From Lewinella sp. IMCC34191 (GTDB taxonomy: Bacteria; Bacteroidota; Bacteroidia; Chitinophagales; Saprospiraceae), in the NCBI RefSeq assembly GCF_003390935.1, contig NZ_QNQZ01000010.1, positions 124,001 to 188,000 on the forward strand: DNA of 64,000 nucleotides. Direction: 5' to 3'. This document shows positions 49,048 through 59,447 of the stretch, in pieces. How positions within the stretch are numbered: the first letter of the stretch is position 1; every line of letters begins with the position of its first letter. The translations under genes were made by a program, and so were the position numbers. The notes under the pieces are model-generated. The model had not been told where the DNA came from. It made no database searches and worked only from the letters and a program-made list of their open reading frames with translations.

Positions 49048-51678
49048 CTAAAACTCCACCGTCTCCGTTCCCGCGTCATCGTTGCCGAAGAAGGTAGTTG
49101 TTACGCTTAGGCGAACGCCAAAATCATCGTACCCCCCGTCCCGGAAGGCCGCCACGAACTCCAGACGGGCTACCCGCAATATGTTGTCGAGCGAATAACC
49201 AACCTCGGTGTAATGATCGGATGTCGGGGTGTAGAGGTAGTTGACGAAGAGGTCCTCTTTGAGTCCCATCAGATGCAGCTCAAATATTTGCGTGAGCAGG
49301 AATTTCCTGAACTGATAATGCGCATAGACCTCCAGGTACTCTTCGGCCGTACTGTTCCGGTAATAGGGCAACAGCCGATAACTTCCGATGGGATCCAGGC
49401 GGGTCAGCAGGATTTCCGAGGTAGCAAAGTGGCGGTAATCGGGGAAGTCCACGTACGTCCGGTTAATATAGGAACCGCCGCGGGCCAGCAGGTGAATGGA
49501 TCCGCGCGGCCCGGCCTCAAACTTATGGCGGTAGCTGCCCTGAATGCGGGTAAAATCGGAAGCGCTCTTGCCTATTGATGGCAGTCCGGACTCCACCAAT
49601 ATCCCCAGTGTCGGGGCCGAGTCGTTGACTAGTTGGCGCCTACCGTTGCGAATAACGTATTTCAGTCCGGGCCGCCAGGCCGCGCTCACCGTGAGTAATG
49701 CGGCATTGCGTACTTGCGTGATTTCGCCAACCTCCTCATTAAAGGGGTTATTAGAAGCGTAGGCAAATTCGTCGTCACCTCCCCAACGGTGATTAGTGAA
49801 GTTATTGACCAATCGCCGGTCTTCGAAACGGACTCGTCCGCCGAGACTGAGCGCATCGCTGTATCGCTTTCGGTAGGTGGCCTCCCCGTAGGCCCGCTCG
49901 TAGAGGCGGGCGTAATTGTCACCAAACACCAGGGCCGTGATTGTATTGATGATCGGATCGATGGCGGGCCGGTCGTCGAACTGACTGAGGTAGCGGCCGC
50001 CCGTAAAGGTGTACCGCCCCTTGTTTCGATCGTTGGTCCAGTTACTGTACCCCAGTTCCCAACTGACCCGCTTCCAGGCAAAACCGTAGCGGGAGCGTAC
50101 GCTAAAATCTCCCAAGCGGACTTTGTGCGAGCTGCTGTCTTCCCGCACCGTACGGTTGATCGCCTTGGTAAGTTTGAGGCCGACGGCGTAGCCTTCTACG
50201 GGATTAAATGCCGCATCGGGCATCCAATTCCACCGGAGAATGCCCGGCAGCGAACGCTTCTTTCGCTTATTTTCCGCCTCGGTAGGCTGGCCGCGGGATT
50301 CGGCGATCGAATCCTGCTTCTCCACCCGGGCTACACTATCCTGGTAACGGTAACCCTCAATTTCCTCTACGGTCAGGGGAATGGGCCGCACGGCCTCCCA
50401 GGCCGCGGAGTCCCGGATGGTCTTAACGCTGTCATCCTTGAAGGTGTAATTGGCTACGACCTCGGGCTCTTCCTGCTTTTCCTGCTCCTCCTTCTCATAC
50501 GAGCGTAGTAGGCGGCGAAGTTCCTTACGGGTCAGTTCGCCGCCTTCCTCAAGGGTATTTTCGTAGCCCGTCGTTCGGTTCTCCCGGCGGGTCTCGGCGG
50601 CTACCTCCGGTTGTGTCTTTTCATCGATAACCTCGATGTAGCCTTCGAGGTCGGGGTTGAGTTCGATGTCATAGTTGCTCGTATTGGCGATGTACTGTAC
50701 CGACAGTTTGATACCGAGTAGCCCTCCGCTGCCGGCTATGGCGGTGGTAGTCGGCAGCCAGATATGATCGGCCACTTCATTGTAATTGATCTTGACATCG
50801 ATGGTAAATCCGGTGTTGTATGTCCGCAGGTCCAGGCTGTGGAGTGACCAGTCACCTTGTACGATATAGATATCTCCCTCGAATACCCCTTCGCCGCGGC
50901 TTCGCGGAATCACCCGGATCTTGTTGATCAGTTCACCCTGGTCACCAAATACGCCGTCGTGCTCAAATTTATAGTACGCGAAGGCTTTCGGGCTCAGGGG
51001 ACTGACGATGCCCGCTACCTCGGGTTGGTAGAAACTCGAAAAGACGTAGCCACTTACCGAAAAACTCTCTTCCCCGACAACGTAGCGGGATACGACCTCC
51101 TCGCTGAAGGTATTCGGTCTTTCGTAAGTGATTTTACTGGTGGTTTCGCTGGTAAAGCTTCGGCCCACCACCTCTTCTATTTCCTTACGTTCGTCCTTTG
51201 GAGCCAGCTTTTTGAGCAGACCGGGAATCTTGTCGACCTTGCCAATGCCTTTCAGGTAGACGTCCGCCGAGTACCGGTCCAGTTGGTTCCGGTGATAATC
51301 CGCTTTGGCGATCGCACGACGGATGACGCTGTAGCTGAGGTCTTCCGCGCCGCTTACTACTTGCACCTCGTCCAATTCGAGCGCCTCCGGTATCAGGGAT
51401 ACGTCCAGATTACTCCGACCGCTCTGCACCTCGATGACCTGCGTCTGATAGCCGAGATACTGAAACACCAGCGTATTAGTTCCCGGTTTCAGTTTCAGCT
51501 CGTAGCGTCCTTCTGCATTGGTCGTAGCACCCGTCCCCAACTGCTGTAAATAGATGGATGCATAGGGTAGCGATTCGCCGTTATTTTCGTCGGTTACCCG
51601 GCCGGAGAGGACCTGTGACAGGAGCGGACCAACCGCAACCAAGAGCAGGAGAGACAGGAGGGCAAGGCGGCTGGACAT
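49048..51678 (-). CDS. DUF5686 outer-membrane protein with carboxypeptidase-like regulatory domain
   Basis: 876 residues with a signal peptide (about 1-21). Residues 22-100 are a CarboxypepD_reg-like domain (LSGRVTDENNGESLPYASIY, GATTNAEGRYELKL, VFQYLGYQTQVI). The following region and a large C-terminal beta-barrel fit the DUF5686 family (SVIRRAIAKADYHRNQLDRY, SADVYLKGIG, and barrel strands to the end). The terminal strand closes with aromatic/charged TTTFFGND. No TonB plug is evident. Function unknown; location in the outer membrane is inferred. A charged Lys/Glu-rich linker lies around 385-480. Confidence 0.85.
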   Translation of the reverse strand: MSSRLALLSLLLLVAVGPLLSQVLSGRVTDENNGESLPYASIYLQQLGTGATTNAEGRYELKLKPGTNTLVFQYLGYQTQVIEVQSGRSNLDVSLIPEALELDEVQVVSGAEDLSYSVIRRAIAKADYHRNQLDRYSADVYLKGIGKVDKIPGLLKKLAPKDERKEIEEVVGRSFTSETTSKITYERPNTFSEEVVSRYVVGEESFSVSGYVFSSFYQPEVAGIVSPLSPKAFAYYKFEHDGVFGDQGELINKIRVIPRSRGEGVFEGDIYIVQGDWSLHSLDLRTYNTGFTIDVKINYNEVADHIWLPTTTAIAGSGGLLGIKLSVQYIANTSNYDIELNPDLEGYIEVIDEKTQPEVAAETRRENRTTGYENTLEEGGELTRKELRRLLRSYEKEEQEKQEEPEVVANYTFKDDSVKTIRDSAAWEAVRPIPLTVEEIEGYRYQDSVARVEKQDSIAESRGQPTEAENKRKKRSLPGILRWNWMPDAAFNPVEGYAVGLKLTKAINRTVREDSSSHKVRLGDFSVRSRYGFAWKRVSWELGYSNWTNDRNKGRYTFTGGRYLSQFDDRPAIDPIINTITALVFGDNYARLYERAYGEATYRKRYSDALSLGGRVRFEDRRLVNNFTNHRWGGDDEFAYASNNPFNEEVGEITQVRNAALLTVSAAWRPGLKYVIRNGRRQLVNDSAPTLGILVESGLPSIGKSASDFTRIQGSYRHKFEAGPRGSIHLLARGGSYINRTYVDFPDYRHFATSEILLTRLDPIGSYRLLPYYRNSTAEEYLEVYAHYQFRKFLLTQIFELHLMGLKEDLFVNYLYTPTSDHYTEVGYSLDNILRVARLEFVAAFRDGGYDDFGVRLSVTTTFFGNDDAGTETVEF

Positions 51679-51713
51679 GGTTCTTAGAGCTGAACGGGTT
51701 AGTAAATAACGAA

Positions 51714-51755
51714 AATAGCCCCCGGCTCGCTAAGCATGGCGAACTGGAGGCTATT
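51714..51755 (-). terminator. Putative terminator after the amidohydrolase gene
   Basis: AATAGCC (51714-51720) pairs with GGCTATT (51749-51755), followed on the minus strand by TTCGTTATTTAC. It lies between the amidohydrolase and DUF5686 genes. Confidence 0.5.
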
Positions 51756-51795
51756 CCTATACTGATGGGGCAAACCCATCGACCAATGATGAAAG

Positions 51796-53094
51796 TTATC
51801 GGCTGGTCTGCCGATCGTACTTTTCCTTGAACTTGCGGTAGAGTTCGGCCTGCTTGTTGTCAAGATCGATTTCGCGCCCGTCGATAAAGGCGTGCTCGAC
51901 GTTGCTGGTCCGCATATCCAGCAGATCGCCGGATACGACGATGAACGTTGCCGATTTACCCGTTTCCACACTACCGTAATCCGCATCGATGCCGGCTATG
52001 CGAGCGGGTGTAAGCGTAACGGCCTCAACCGCCTTTTCGTAGTCCAGTCCGAAACCAACGGCCTGGCCAGCCACGAACGGCAGGTTGCGTTGCTGCCAGT
52101 AACCCTCGTGACTGATGGCAAACTCTACGCCAGCATCCGCCAGCAGGGCCGGACTGCGGTAGGGTTGGTCGATCGGCTCGTCCTGGGCGGCAGGCAGGGC
52201 CTGTGTACTGCCTAAAATGACGGGCACACCTTCCCGCTTCAGGAATTCGGGAATCAGGTGAGCCTGGTATCCCCCGACAATTACCGGACTGGCACCCATT
52301 CGCTTCAGTAGGAGCACGCCGGCCTGGATGTCACGGGCTTCCTCCGCGTGCAGATAGGCTTTGGCACCGCCGTCAATGACATCGCACAGGGCTTCAAATT
52401 TCAGGAGTCGTTCTCCGTCACCCTCCGGGCGACCGCAGTACCCCACGGCCTGCTCGAGGAAGGCTTCCAACTCGCGCTCTTGCTCATCGTAGCGCTCGTT
52501 CGGTATGATCCTACCCGTCAGCCAGTTGTAGCTGTTGCGATTGGGCCAGTGGACGTGGATACCGTCGTCAGCTTTCACGGCCGCGTCTTCGAAGTTCCAG
52601 CCGTCAAGCTGCATGATGCTGCTGGTACCACTGACCAGGCTGCCTTCGGGGGTGGCCTGCGCCAGTAATACCCCGCGGCTACGGATGGTAGGGATAACCT
52701 GTGAGTCGGTATTGAAGGCGATCAGTGCGCGGGCGTTGGGGTTCATCAGTCCGACTTCCCGATCGTCGCGTGTCGCCCGGACGGAGTTGATCTCCACCAG
52801 ACCGAGCTGGCTGTTCAGCGCGATCAGGCCGGGGTAGATCTCCTTACCGCTCGCATCAACGGTTTCGTACCCGGCCGGCACGTCTCCCCCGGCACCTACG
52901 CTTTCAATCCGGCCGTTGCTGACCAGAATGGTTGCGTTATCAAGTACGGTACCGTCGCCTACGTGCACGGTCGCGCCGGTAACGGCGAATGGCGATTGCT
53001 GCGCCCGGGCCGGAACGGGGTTCTGGCCGAAGACGCAGGAGCATGCCGCTACCCAAAACAGTAGGGCGAAATGGTATTTAATACTAGTGATCAT
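51796..53094 (-). CDS. Exported amidohydrolase-family protein lacking the HxH metal motif
   Basis: 432 residues, signal peptide ending around CVFGQ. The fold is that of imidazolonepropionase-like amidohydrolases (ATVHVGDGTVLDNATILVSN, AGIDADYGSVETGKSATFIV). The first metal motif, normally PGLIDxHxH, reads PGLIALNSQLG, and the late Ser/Asp position reads SHEGYW, so the usual binuclear metal site looks incomplete; HAEEARD and YQAHLIPE remain. It is either catalytically dead or uses another chemistry. The ATG at 53094 lies inside the end of the upstream gene (11-bp overlap), so the two are coupled. Confidence 0.85.
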   Translation of the reverse strand: MITSIKYHFALLFWVAACSCVFGQNPVPARAQQSPFAVTGATVHVGDGTVLDNATILVSNGRIESVGAGGDVPAGYETVDASGKEIYPGLIALNSQLGLVEINSVRATRDDREVGLMNPNARALIAFNTDSQVIPTIRSRGVLLAQATPEGSLVSGTSSIMQLDGWNFEDAAVKADDGIHVHWPNRNSYNWLTGRIIPNERYDEQERELEAFLEQAVGYCGRPEGDGERLLKFEALCDVIDGGAKAYLHAEEARDIQAGVLLLKRMGASPVIVGGYQAHLIPEFLKREGVPVILGSTQALPAAQDEPIDQPYRSPALLADAGVEFAISHEGYWQQRNLPFVAGQAVGFGLDYEKAVEAVTLTPARIAGIDADYGSVETGKSATFIVVSGDLLDMRTSNVEHAFIDGREIDLDNKQAELYRKFKEKYDRQTSR

Positions 53095-56000
53095 GGTTTT
53101 CTTCGTTGTGGTGGTCAAGGCTGTTACAGTGCAGGAGGCGGCGACTGTTCCCGCGGGGGGGCTGGGTTTTGCCCCCGCTGTTCTTAGCGTCGAGGCTAGC
53201 CTGAATGAGGGCGTTACGCTCCTCGCCCAGGGCCAGGCGACGCTCCTCGTTTTCTTCGCGGTTGAAGTACTCCTTTCCGTCGATAAAGGTGCGTTCCGCC
53301 CGGGCGTAGATACTCATCGGGTGGTCGTTCCAGAGCACGAGATCGGCATCTTTACCAACTTTGATACTACCGACGCGGTCGTCGATGTGAAGCATCTTGG
53401 CCGGGTTGAGCGTAACGAACTTCCAGGCTTCTTCCTCCGGTACGCCACCGAACAGCACGGCCTTCCCTGCTTCCTGGTTTAGCCGGCGGGCCATCTCGGC
53501 GTCGTCGGAATTAAATGCGGTCACAACGCCCTGCTCATACATCAGCGCCCCGTTATACGGGATGGCTTCGTCTACTTCGAACTTATAAGCCCACCAGTCG
53601 GAGAAAGTGGAGCCGGCCGCGCCGTGCTCCGCCATCTTGTCGGCTACCTTATAACCCTCCAGGATATGCGTGAATGTGTTAACCCGGAAGTCATGGCGCT
53701 CGGCGAGCTCCATCAGCATATTGATTTCGCCCTGCTGGTAGCTGTGGCAAGTGATGAAGCGCTCGTCGTTGAGAATTTGAGCCAGGGTTTCCAGTTCGAG
53801 ATCGCGACGCATGTCCTCACCGGCACGCATAGCCCGATCGTATTCGGCCGCGCGGCTGAAGTAATTTTCGAATATCTGTTCGACGCCCATACGCGTCTGC
53901 GGGTAGCGTACCCGACTGGCATCGCCCCAGTTAGACTGCTTGACGTTTTCTCCCAGTGCAAACTTGATGAAGGGGTCGGCCCCTTCAAACATCATTTCCT
54001 CCGGAGAAGCACCCCAGCGCAATTTCACGAGCGCCGACTGACCACCGATCGGGTTAGCGGAGCCGTGAAGGAGTTGGCTTACGGTGACACCGCCGGCCAA
54101 CTGGCGGTATATGTTCTCATCTACGGCATCTACCACGTCGGCCATGCGGACCTCAGCGGTACTGGACTGGGTGCCTTCGTTAACGGAGCTGAGCGCGATG
54201 TGGCTATGCTCGTCGATTACCCCGCTCGTGAGATGCATTCCGGTGGCATCAATAACCGTCGCACCCCGATCGGACAGTCCCTGCCCGACGCCGGCGATTT
54301 TCCCGTCCTGGACAAGTACATCGGCTTCCTGCAGAATGCCCTGCTCCTCGTTTGTCCATACGGTAGCGTTCCGGAAAAGTACCGTTTTGGCTTCCGGCAT
54401 AGTGGGTAGTCCGTAAGCGATGTTGGGATACGTGAGGCGACTGACGTACTCCTCGGATTCGGAAGCTTCCGCATCGTCTTTCTTGCTCTCTCTGCTATTT
54501 CCGGAATCATTTCCCGTCCTCGGCGTGGCCCGGAAGGAAACAATGCGCCCGCGGGCGTCGCGACCCGTACCGGAGTAACCTTCTCCATCGGGAGTGGCCG
54601 TGATCCGGTAGTATCCGTCTTCACCTTCCGGTTTGAAACGCATGGTGAGCACGCCGCCGCTCTCGGAATAAGAGACGTCCGTTTTCGTACTGTCGCCTTC
54701 GGTGCTAAGAGTCATTTTCTGACTGCCGGGGTCTCCCGAAACTTCTCCGACAAAGCTTTCATCACCAACTGTGATATCGTAGGCGGTAGCCAGTTCCGTG
54801 GCATTCAGCGATTTTATTTCGAAGGGATAACCCTGTACCCAGTTCTGGTAGATGGTAGCCTTATCGGTGAAGGGACTCTTGTCGGTGATGATGAAATTAG
54901 CCAACATCCCTTTTTCGAGCGTTCCGACCCGATCGGCAATTCCGAGCATCTCGGCGGGTCCGGTGGTCAGGGCGATCATAAGGGTACGTTCGTCGGCTCC
55001 GGCCTCATGCGCCTTGCGCATGGCCTCGTGCAGATCGCCGGGCTTATCCAGTCCGTCAGCGGTAATTACGAAGGGGATGCCGGCTTCCGCTACGGCGGCT
55101 ACGTTGCCTGGCGCACGCTCCCAGTGGCGTAGCTGAGCCAGGGAGATCATGTCGGCGGCGAAGGGATCGCTTACGTCGTAGGTTTCCGGAAAGGTCAGGG
55201 GAATAATAAAGCTTGCTCCGGACTCCTGCAGTGCTTCCAGACGCTGGTACTCGTCGCCGCCACCGCGGATGATGTACTGAACACCAAATTCATCACCGAC
55301 CTTGTCGGCGCGAAGTGCGTTCTGCCAATCCTCGACCTCGAATATTTGGGGCAGGTCCTGCAGGTCCCGCCAGGCTTCCAGGCTTAGGTTCGTTTCTCTT
55401 CGGTCTCCCTCGCCGTACCACTCCGCATCCAGGTAGGTCTGTCGCAGTAGGGCCATCGTGCCCATGCGGGAGTTGGGGTAGTCCTGCCCGGAGGATCCTT
55501 TGTCAAAGGAAAGGTGGTGGGCGACATCCCTTTTGAGCAGCACCTCGTTGTCACTGCTCTCGGCCAAAGTCACCACGGCGGCCGCTCCCCGGCTGATGCC
55601 ATCGTGGTGGTGGGTAGATACGGTGCCGAAACCGGCATCCCGCATGGCTTTGGCGGCCTTGGCGTCAATCGTAAACAGCGCCGCGGCGTCGGTTTCCGGA
55701 CGTAGGGCCTGATTCCAGGAGTAGGCTCCTTCGGTTTCCGATTCCATCTGCGGCCCGTCACTCCGGCTGCGGCGGCTACGCTCGACTTCCGGCATACCGT
55801 AATTGCCGTAGACCTCAATGAAGCTGGGGTATATATGCTTCCCGTCAGCCGCTACCGGTACGGCGCCGCGTGGCACCTCGCCGTTGGCGGTAGCGCTTTC
55901 TATTAACCCGTCGCGGATGACGAGCGTAGCGTTTTCGAGGGTTTGGTCCGGACTGACGTGGACGGTAACGCCGGTGATGGCGTAGTATCGGTCAGCCTGA

Positions 56001-56107
56001 TCGTAAACCCCGTTGTAGGGGAAGGTGGTCTGGGCGGACAGCACGATACTAAAGAGGAGGAAGGCCGGTAGGAGGACCGGCCGTAATCGTTGTGTCATGG
56101 TTGTCAT
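53084..56107 (-). CDS. Double amidohydrolase: degenerate N-terminal half, intact C-terminal half
   Basis: 1007 residues with a signal peptide ending near VLSAQ; an ATG at 56098 is an equally good start. It contains two amidohydrolase modules. The N-terminal one (about 30-425) has lost HxH (YPSFIEVYGNYGM) and the late aspartate (VITADGLDKPG). After a middle domain and an acidic linker (SKKDDAEASESEEY), the second module (about 570-990) keeps HSH in GVIDEHSHIALSS, FITCHSYQQGE, NTFTHILEGY and AFNSDDAEMARR. Thus one half is likely active, perhaps on cyclic amides or peptides outside the cytoplasm (inference). It is translationally linked to the shorter, degenerate paralogue downstream. Confidence 0.88.
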   Translation of the reverse strand: MTTMTQRLRPVLLPAFLLFSIVLSAQTTFPYNGVYDQADRYYAITGVTVHVSPDQTLENATLVIRDGLIESATANGEVPRGAVPVAADGKHIYPSFIEVYGNYGMPEVERSRRSRSDGPQMESETEGAYSWNQALRPETDAAALFTIDAKAAKAMRDAGFGTVSTHHHDGISRGAAAVVTLAESSDNEVLLKRDVAHHLSFDKGSSGQDYPNSRMGTMALLRQTYLDAEWYGEGDRRETNLSLEAWRDLQDLPQIFEVEDWQNALRADKVGDEFGVQYIIRGGGDEYQRLEALQESGASFIIPLTFPETYDVSDPFAADMISLAQLRHWERAPGNVAAVAEAGIPFVITADGLDKPGDLHEAMRKAHEAGADERTLMIALTTGPAEMLGIADRVGTLEKGMLANFIITDKSPFTDKATIYQNWVQGYPFEIKSLNATELATAYDITVGDESFVGEVSGDPGSQKMTLSTEGDSTKTDVSYSESGGVLTMRFKPEGEDGYYRITATPDGEGYSGTGRDARGRIVSFRATPRTGNDSGNSRESKKDDAEASESEEYVSRLTYPNIAYGLPTMPEAKTVLFRNATVWTNEEQGILQEADVLVQDGKIAGVGQGLSDRGATVIDATGMHLTSGVIDEHSHIALSSVNEGTQSSTAEVRMADVVDAVDENIYRQLAGGVTVSQLLHGSANPIGGQSALVKLRWGASPEEMMFEGADPFIKFALGENVKQSNWGDASRVRYPQTRMGVEQIFENYFSRAAEYDRAMRAGEDMRRDLELETLAQILNDERFITCHSYQQGEINMLMELAERHDFRVNTFTHILEGYKVADKMAEHGAAGSTFSDWWAYKFEVDEAIPYNGALMYEQGVVTAFNSDDAEMARRLNQEAGKAVLFGGVPEEEAWKFVTLNPAKMLHIDDRVGSIKVGKDADLVLWNDHPMSIYARAERTFIDGKEYFNREENEERRLALGEERNALIQASLDAKNSGGKTQPPRGNSRRLLHCNSLDHHNEENHDH

Positions 56108-56319
56108 TTGGTTAAAGGGGGAAAGTACGGAGATTTATTACTGTATTGTAGCCGGGTACCGGATTAAGGTGTAAAGAGTGACGGTATACACGGTATATTC
56201 TGTGCATGCCCATCCACCGGGACGCGAGAAGTGCCGCAGCTTTTCGTCGCTTGCAGGCGTGGGGAAGAAAGTGAAGGGAAAATTTTATCCCGCTTTCCCC
56301 ATTAAATAGCACGTAATAA

Positions 56320-56327
56320 TATTTTTG
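56320..56327 (+). promoter_or_regulatory. Putative -7 element (TATTTTTG) of the ELWxxDGT gene
   Basis: Exact TAnnTTTG in an AT-rich part of the 285-bp divergent region, 65 nt before the ATG. No TTG at -33. The rest of this region shows no gene I can support; an 86-codon minus frame there looks random. Confidence 0.45.
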
Positions 56328-56392
56328 ACGAGCAAATAACGACAAGAGCGTTCCATGCGACTGCTTTTGCACCTATACCTCAACACTCACCC

Positions 56393-59344
56393 ATGCCCCT
56401 TTTTTACCTGCTACTGAGTTGCCTTATAGGGGCGGCTCTCCCTTTATCACTGTCCGCGCAAATCCTGGTGGCTAATATCAGCCAGGGCAACGCTGGCAGC
56501 AACCCGTCCAACCTACAGTCTGACGGCGAGTACACCGTATTCGTGGGCAATAATGGCACTACGGAACAACTTTACTACCAAGCGACGGGGATCGCGGAAC
56601 CTTCCCCGATCGGCGACCTGGTGCCCGACCTGACGATGAACTGGACCAACAGCCCCACGCTGATCGCGGGCTCCGTGTACTTCGTCGTCGACGCGCAAGG
56701 AACCATCGCTTACCAGCGTATCGACCTGGCGACAGGCGAAGTCAGCGAAATAGGAATATTCCCATCCAACTACTTTGACAATAATAATCCCTGGTACACC
56801 GCCGTGAACGGGGCGATCGTTTTCATCCACCCCGATGACAACTACGACAAGCAACTCTACCGGTACGACCCAACCGACGAGTCGCTTACGTTGCTGCAAC
56901 AGATGCCGGAAGGTTACGTCAGCCGCATCGGCAGAATCGGTAACCGGGTCTTCTTCGATTACGGTTATTCCCCGGGGGATCCGGTTCCCTTCGTAGTCAC
57001 CGACGGCACGAAGGAAGGGACCCTGGTACGGTATCCCCTGGAAGGTGCGGAATACGTAGAGCCACTGATAGCCGTGGGTTCGAGGACCGTGGTACAGGCT
57101 ATTATCGGCAGGTCCGCCGGCCCCTACGTCTACGATGAGAACTTCTACAATGCCTTACCGCTACGGGAGGTATACCCTTCCATTCCGCCGGGTACGGTTC
57201 GCCACCTGAGCCTGCATAGCGACGGGCTCTATTTTTCCCTGCAAACCCCCGAGTTGGACCTGACGATCTACCGTTTGGATACGGCCACCTCCACCGTGGA
57301 GCCGGTGCTCGATGTGAACCCGAATCGCGATTCGATCTACCTGCAGACGCTGCAGTTCTTTCCCGATCAAATTTTCTACACCAGTATAAAAACAAACAAT
57401 GGCCGTCAAACAAACGCGCTCTACGGAACGGACGGAACGACGGAGCCTTCCTTGCTTTTGGACAACATCACCAACCGCGGCTTCAACGGCTACAGCCTGG
57501 GGGAGATAGTGGCCTCCGACGGATACTACTATTTCCTGGCTGACCAGCCCGGAATCGGCACGGAACTGTGGCGCACCGACGGCAGCCCGTCGGGTACCCG
57601 TCTGCTGGCGGATTTCTACCCCGGTCCGAGCAGTCCGGAATTCAGCGAACCGGTGCCGACTGGGAACGGCATCGTACTCACGGCTATCCATCCGGAGTAC
57701 GGGGAGGAGGTATTCACCGTGGAGAACGGAAGTGAATCGATCGAGTTATTGATGGACGTCAATACTAGGGAAACCGGATCCATTCCCCAACCGCAGGCCA
57801 TTGTCAACGGACGGTTACTTTTTAGGGCAACCACTCCATGCACGGGGTTCGAATTGTTTGCGACGCAGGGGTCGGCGGCAACCACCGGGCTGGTGGCGGA
57901 CCTGGAAGCGGGCCGGGAAGGTAGCCATCCAACGGTTACGACCACCCTGGGCGATACAGCCTTTGTGAACGTCAGCAACTTCAACGACGCACGCTTATAC
58001 GGCACGGACGGCACCCCGGGGGGAACCTTTCAGCTGGATCCCGAAGGACCGGTCGGCAGGGCGATCATCTCGGGGCCGGTGCGTCTCGGTAGTCGCTTAC
58101 TGCTTCGCACCTACGTCAGCGGCGTCGGCCAGGTACTTTACTCGATCGATCCGCCTTCGGGCGCCTACGAGCTGATCAAGGTGCTCGAACCTACCTTCGG
58201 GGCTAACTCCAGCGGGCAGGCATTCGTCGCGTTGAACGACAGTATTCTACTGTTCGAGGAAACGACCAGGGCTTACGGTACAGAGCTCTGGCGAACGGAC
58301 GGCACCGCGGAGGGTACCTTTCTGGTCAAGGACATTCGTCAGGTCGAGGAAGATGGATTCTACGGACATATCGGCAACCTGACCGTCATCGACGGCCTGG
58401 CTTTTTTCACCGCCGACTACGGGCAGGGCCGCCTCCCCTTTCGGTCCGACGGTACGGAGGAGGGAACCTTTGAACTCACCGGCTTCGGCAATCTGCAGAA
58501 TCCAAGTCTGGCCTTTGCCTACGGAGGGCAGGTGTACTTCACCGCCGGCGGTTACGGTTCCCGCGCCTTATACACCACGAAGGGCGCCCCCTTTGACGTG
58601 GAACCATCGCCGATTACCGCATCTTCTGGGTATGTTTCCATATCCAACCTGCGTGTTTTAGGAGACGGTCTGGTATTCACGGCCGATCAATCCGGTACCG
58701 GCGAGAAATTGTGGGCGACCGCCGGCCCCGGGATGGCGGCTGTTCCGCTTCAGAATGCCCAAACGGGCACCTCTCCTACCTCCCCACGCGATCTTTTCGT
58801 AGTAAACGATACGCTGCTGCTCTTTTCGGCGGATGTACCGGAGCTGGGCCGGGAACTGTGGAAAACCGACGGTACGGTCGACGGGACCGTACTGGTCGCG
58901 GACATACAAGCAGGCCCCGCATCCTCGGACCCGGAATATTTCTACGCTTTCGACGGCTTCGTGTATTTCTCCGCCGATGACGGCAAGGTGGGTGCCGAGC
59001 TGTGGAAGTACGCGCCGGATGGCATCTATCCGGAGGATACCGATCCCAATGCGGTGCAGGTTGCCTGCGCCGCGCCGCCTACTTCCTCAACCGAGATACC
59101 GGAGCTAGAAATTCGTACCTATCCAAACCCGGCAAATGACTGGTTACGGGTGGAGCTGCATGCGGAACGGACGGTAGCAGCCTCGTTGCACGACCTTAGC
59201 GGGCAAACGGTTTACGCCTCCGATCGTACCGCGGATCGCTTTACGATTCCGCTACACGACTTCCCAGCCGGTGCTTATACTCTGTTGCTATGGGAAAGGT
59301 CCGGTGAAATTGTGGGGCGCCGTCGCATTATCGTGACGAGGTAA
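56393..59344 (+). CDS. Secreted ELWxxDGT-repeat protein with T9SS sorting tail
   Basis: 983 residues: signal peptide (ending LSLSAQ), a long beta-propeller-like body with recurrent ELWxxDGT motifs (GTELWRTDGSPSGTRLLADF, GTELWRTDGTAEGTFLVKDI, GRELWKTDGTVDGTVLVADI) and related YGTDGT variants, and a C-terminal T9SS sorting domain of type A (IRTYPNPANDWLRVELHA, FPAGAYTLLLW, RRIIVTR). Proteins of this kind are large secreted or surface proteins of unknown role. It is divergent from the amidohydrolase operon. Confidence 0.9.
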   Translation: MPLFYLLLSCLIGAALPLSLSAQILVANISQGNAGSNPSNLQSDGEYTVFVGNNGTTEQLYYQATGIAEPSPIGDLVPDLTMNWTNSPTLIAGSVYFVVDAQGTIAYQRIDLATGEVSEIGIFPSNYFDNNNPWYTAVNGAIVFIHPDDNYDKQLYRYDPTDESLTLLQQMPEGYVSRIGRIGNRVFFDYGYSPGDPVPFVVTDGTKEGTLVRYPLEGAEYVEPLIAVGSRTVVQAIIGRSAGPYVYDENFYNALPLREVYPSIPPGTVRHLSLHSDGLYFSLQTPELDLTIYRLDTATSTVEPVLDVNPNRDSIYLQTLQFFPDQIFYTSIKTNNGRQTNALYGTDGTTEPSLLLDNITNRGFNGYSLGEIVASDGYYYFLADQPGIGTELWRTDGSPSGTRLLADFYPGPSSPEFSEPVPTGNGIVLTAIHPEYGEEVFTVENGSESIELLMDVNTRETGSIPQPQAIVNGRLLFRATTPCTGFELFATQGSAATTGLVADLEAGREGSHPTVTTTLGDTAFVNVSNFNDARLYGTDGTPGGTFQLDPEGPVGRAIISGPVRLGSRLLLRTYVSGVGQVLYSIDPPSGAYELIKVLEPTFGANSSGQAFVALNDSILLFEETTRAYGTELWRTDGTAEGTFLVKDIRQVEEDGFYGHIGNLTVIDGLAFFTADYGQGRLPFRSDGTEEGTFELTGFGNLQNPSLAFAYGGQVYFTAGGYGSRALYTTKGAPFDVEPSPITASSGYVSISNLRVLGDGLVFTADQSGTGEKLWATAGPGMAAVPLQNAQTGTSPTSPRDLFVVNDTLLLFSADVPELGRELWKTDGTVDGTVLVADIQAGPASSDPEYFYAFDGFVYFSADDGKVGAELWKYAPDGIYPEDTDPNAVQVACAAPPTSSTEIPELEIRTYPNPANDWLRVELHAERTVAASLHDLSGQTVYASDRTADRFTIPLHDFPAGAYTLLLWERSGEIVGRRRIIVTR

Positions 59345-59447
59345 TTTCACCTCGGCGGGTGCCCCGTCAAACTATGTTAAAGTTGCCGCGTTTACTCAGA
59401 CACGCTGTAAAGCCTGGGTGCCTGTCGGGTTTGTTCCTTTATTGACT

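Noticed and set aside
48818-49051. 77-codon plus frame after hisH
   Set aside because: Lys/Arg-rich translation of degenerate repeats without a start signal.
56112-56372. 86-codon minus frame in the divergent gap
   Set aside because: No start context, no similarity, and it spans the predicted promoter of the ELWxxDGT gene.
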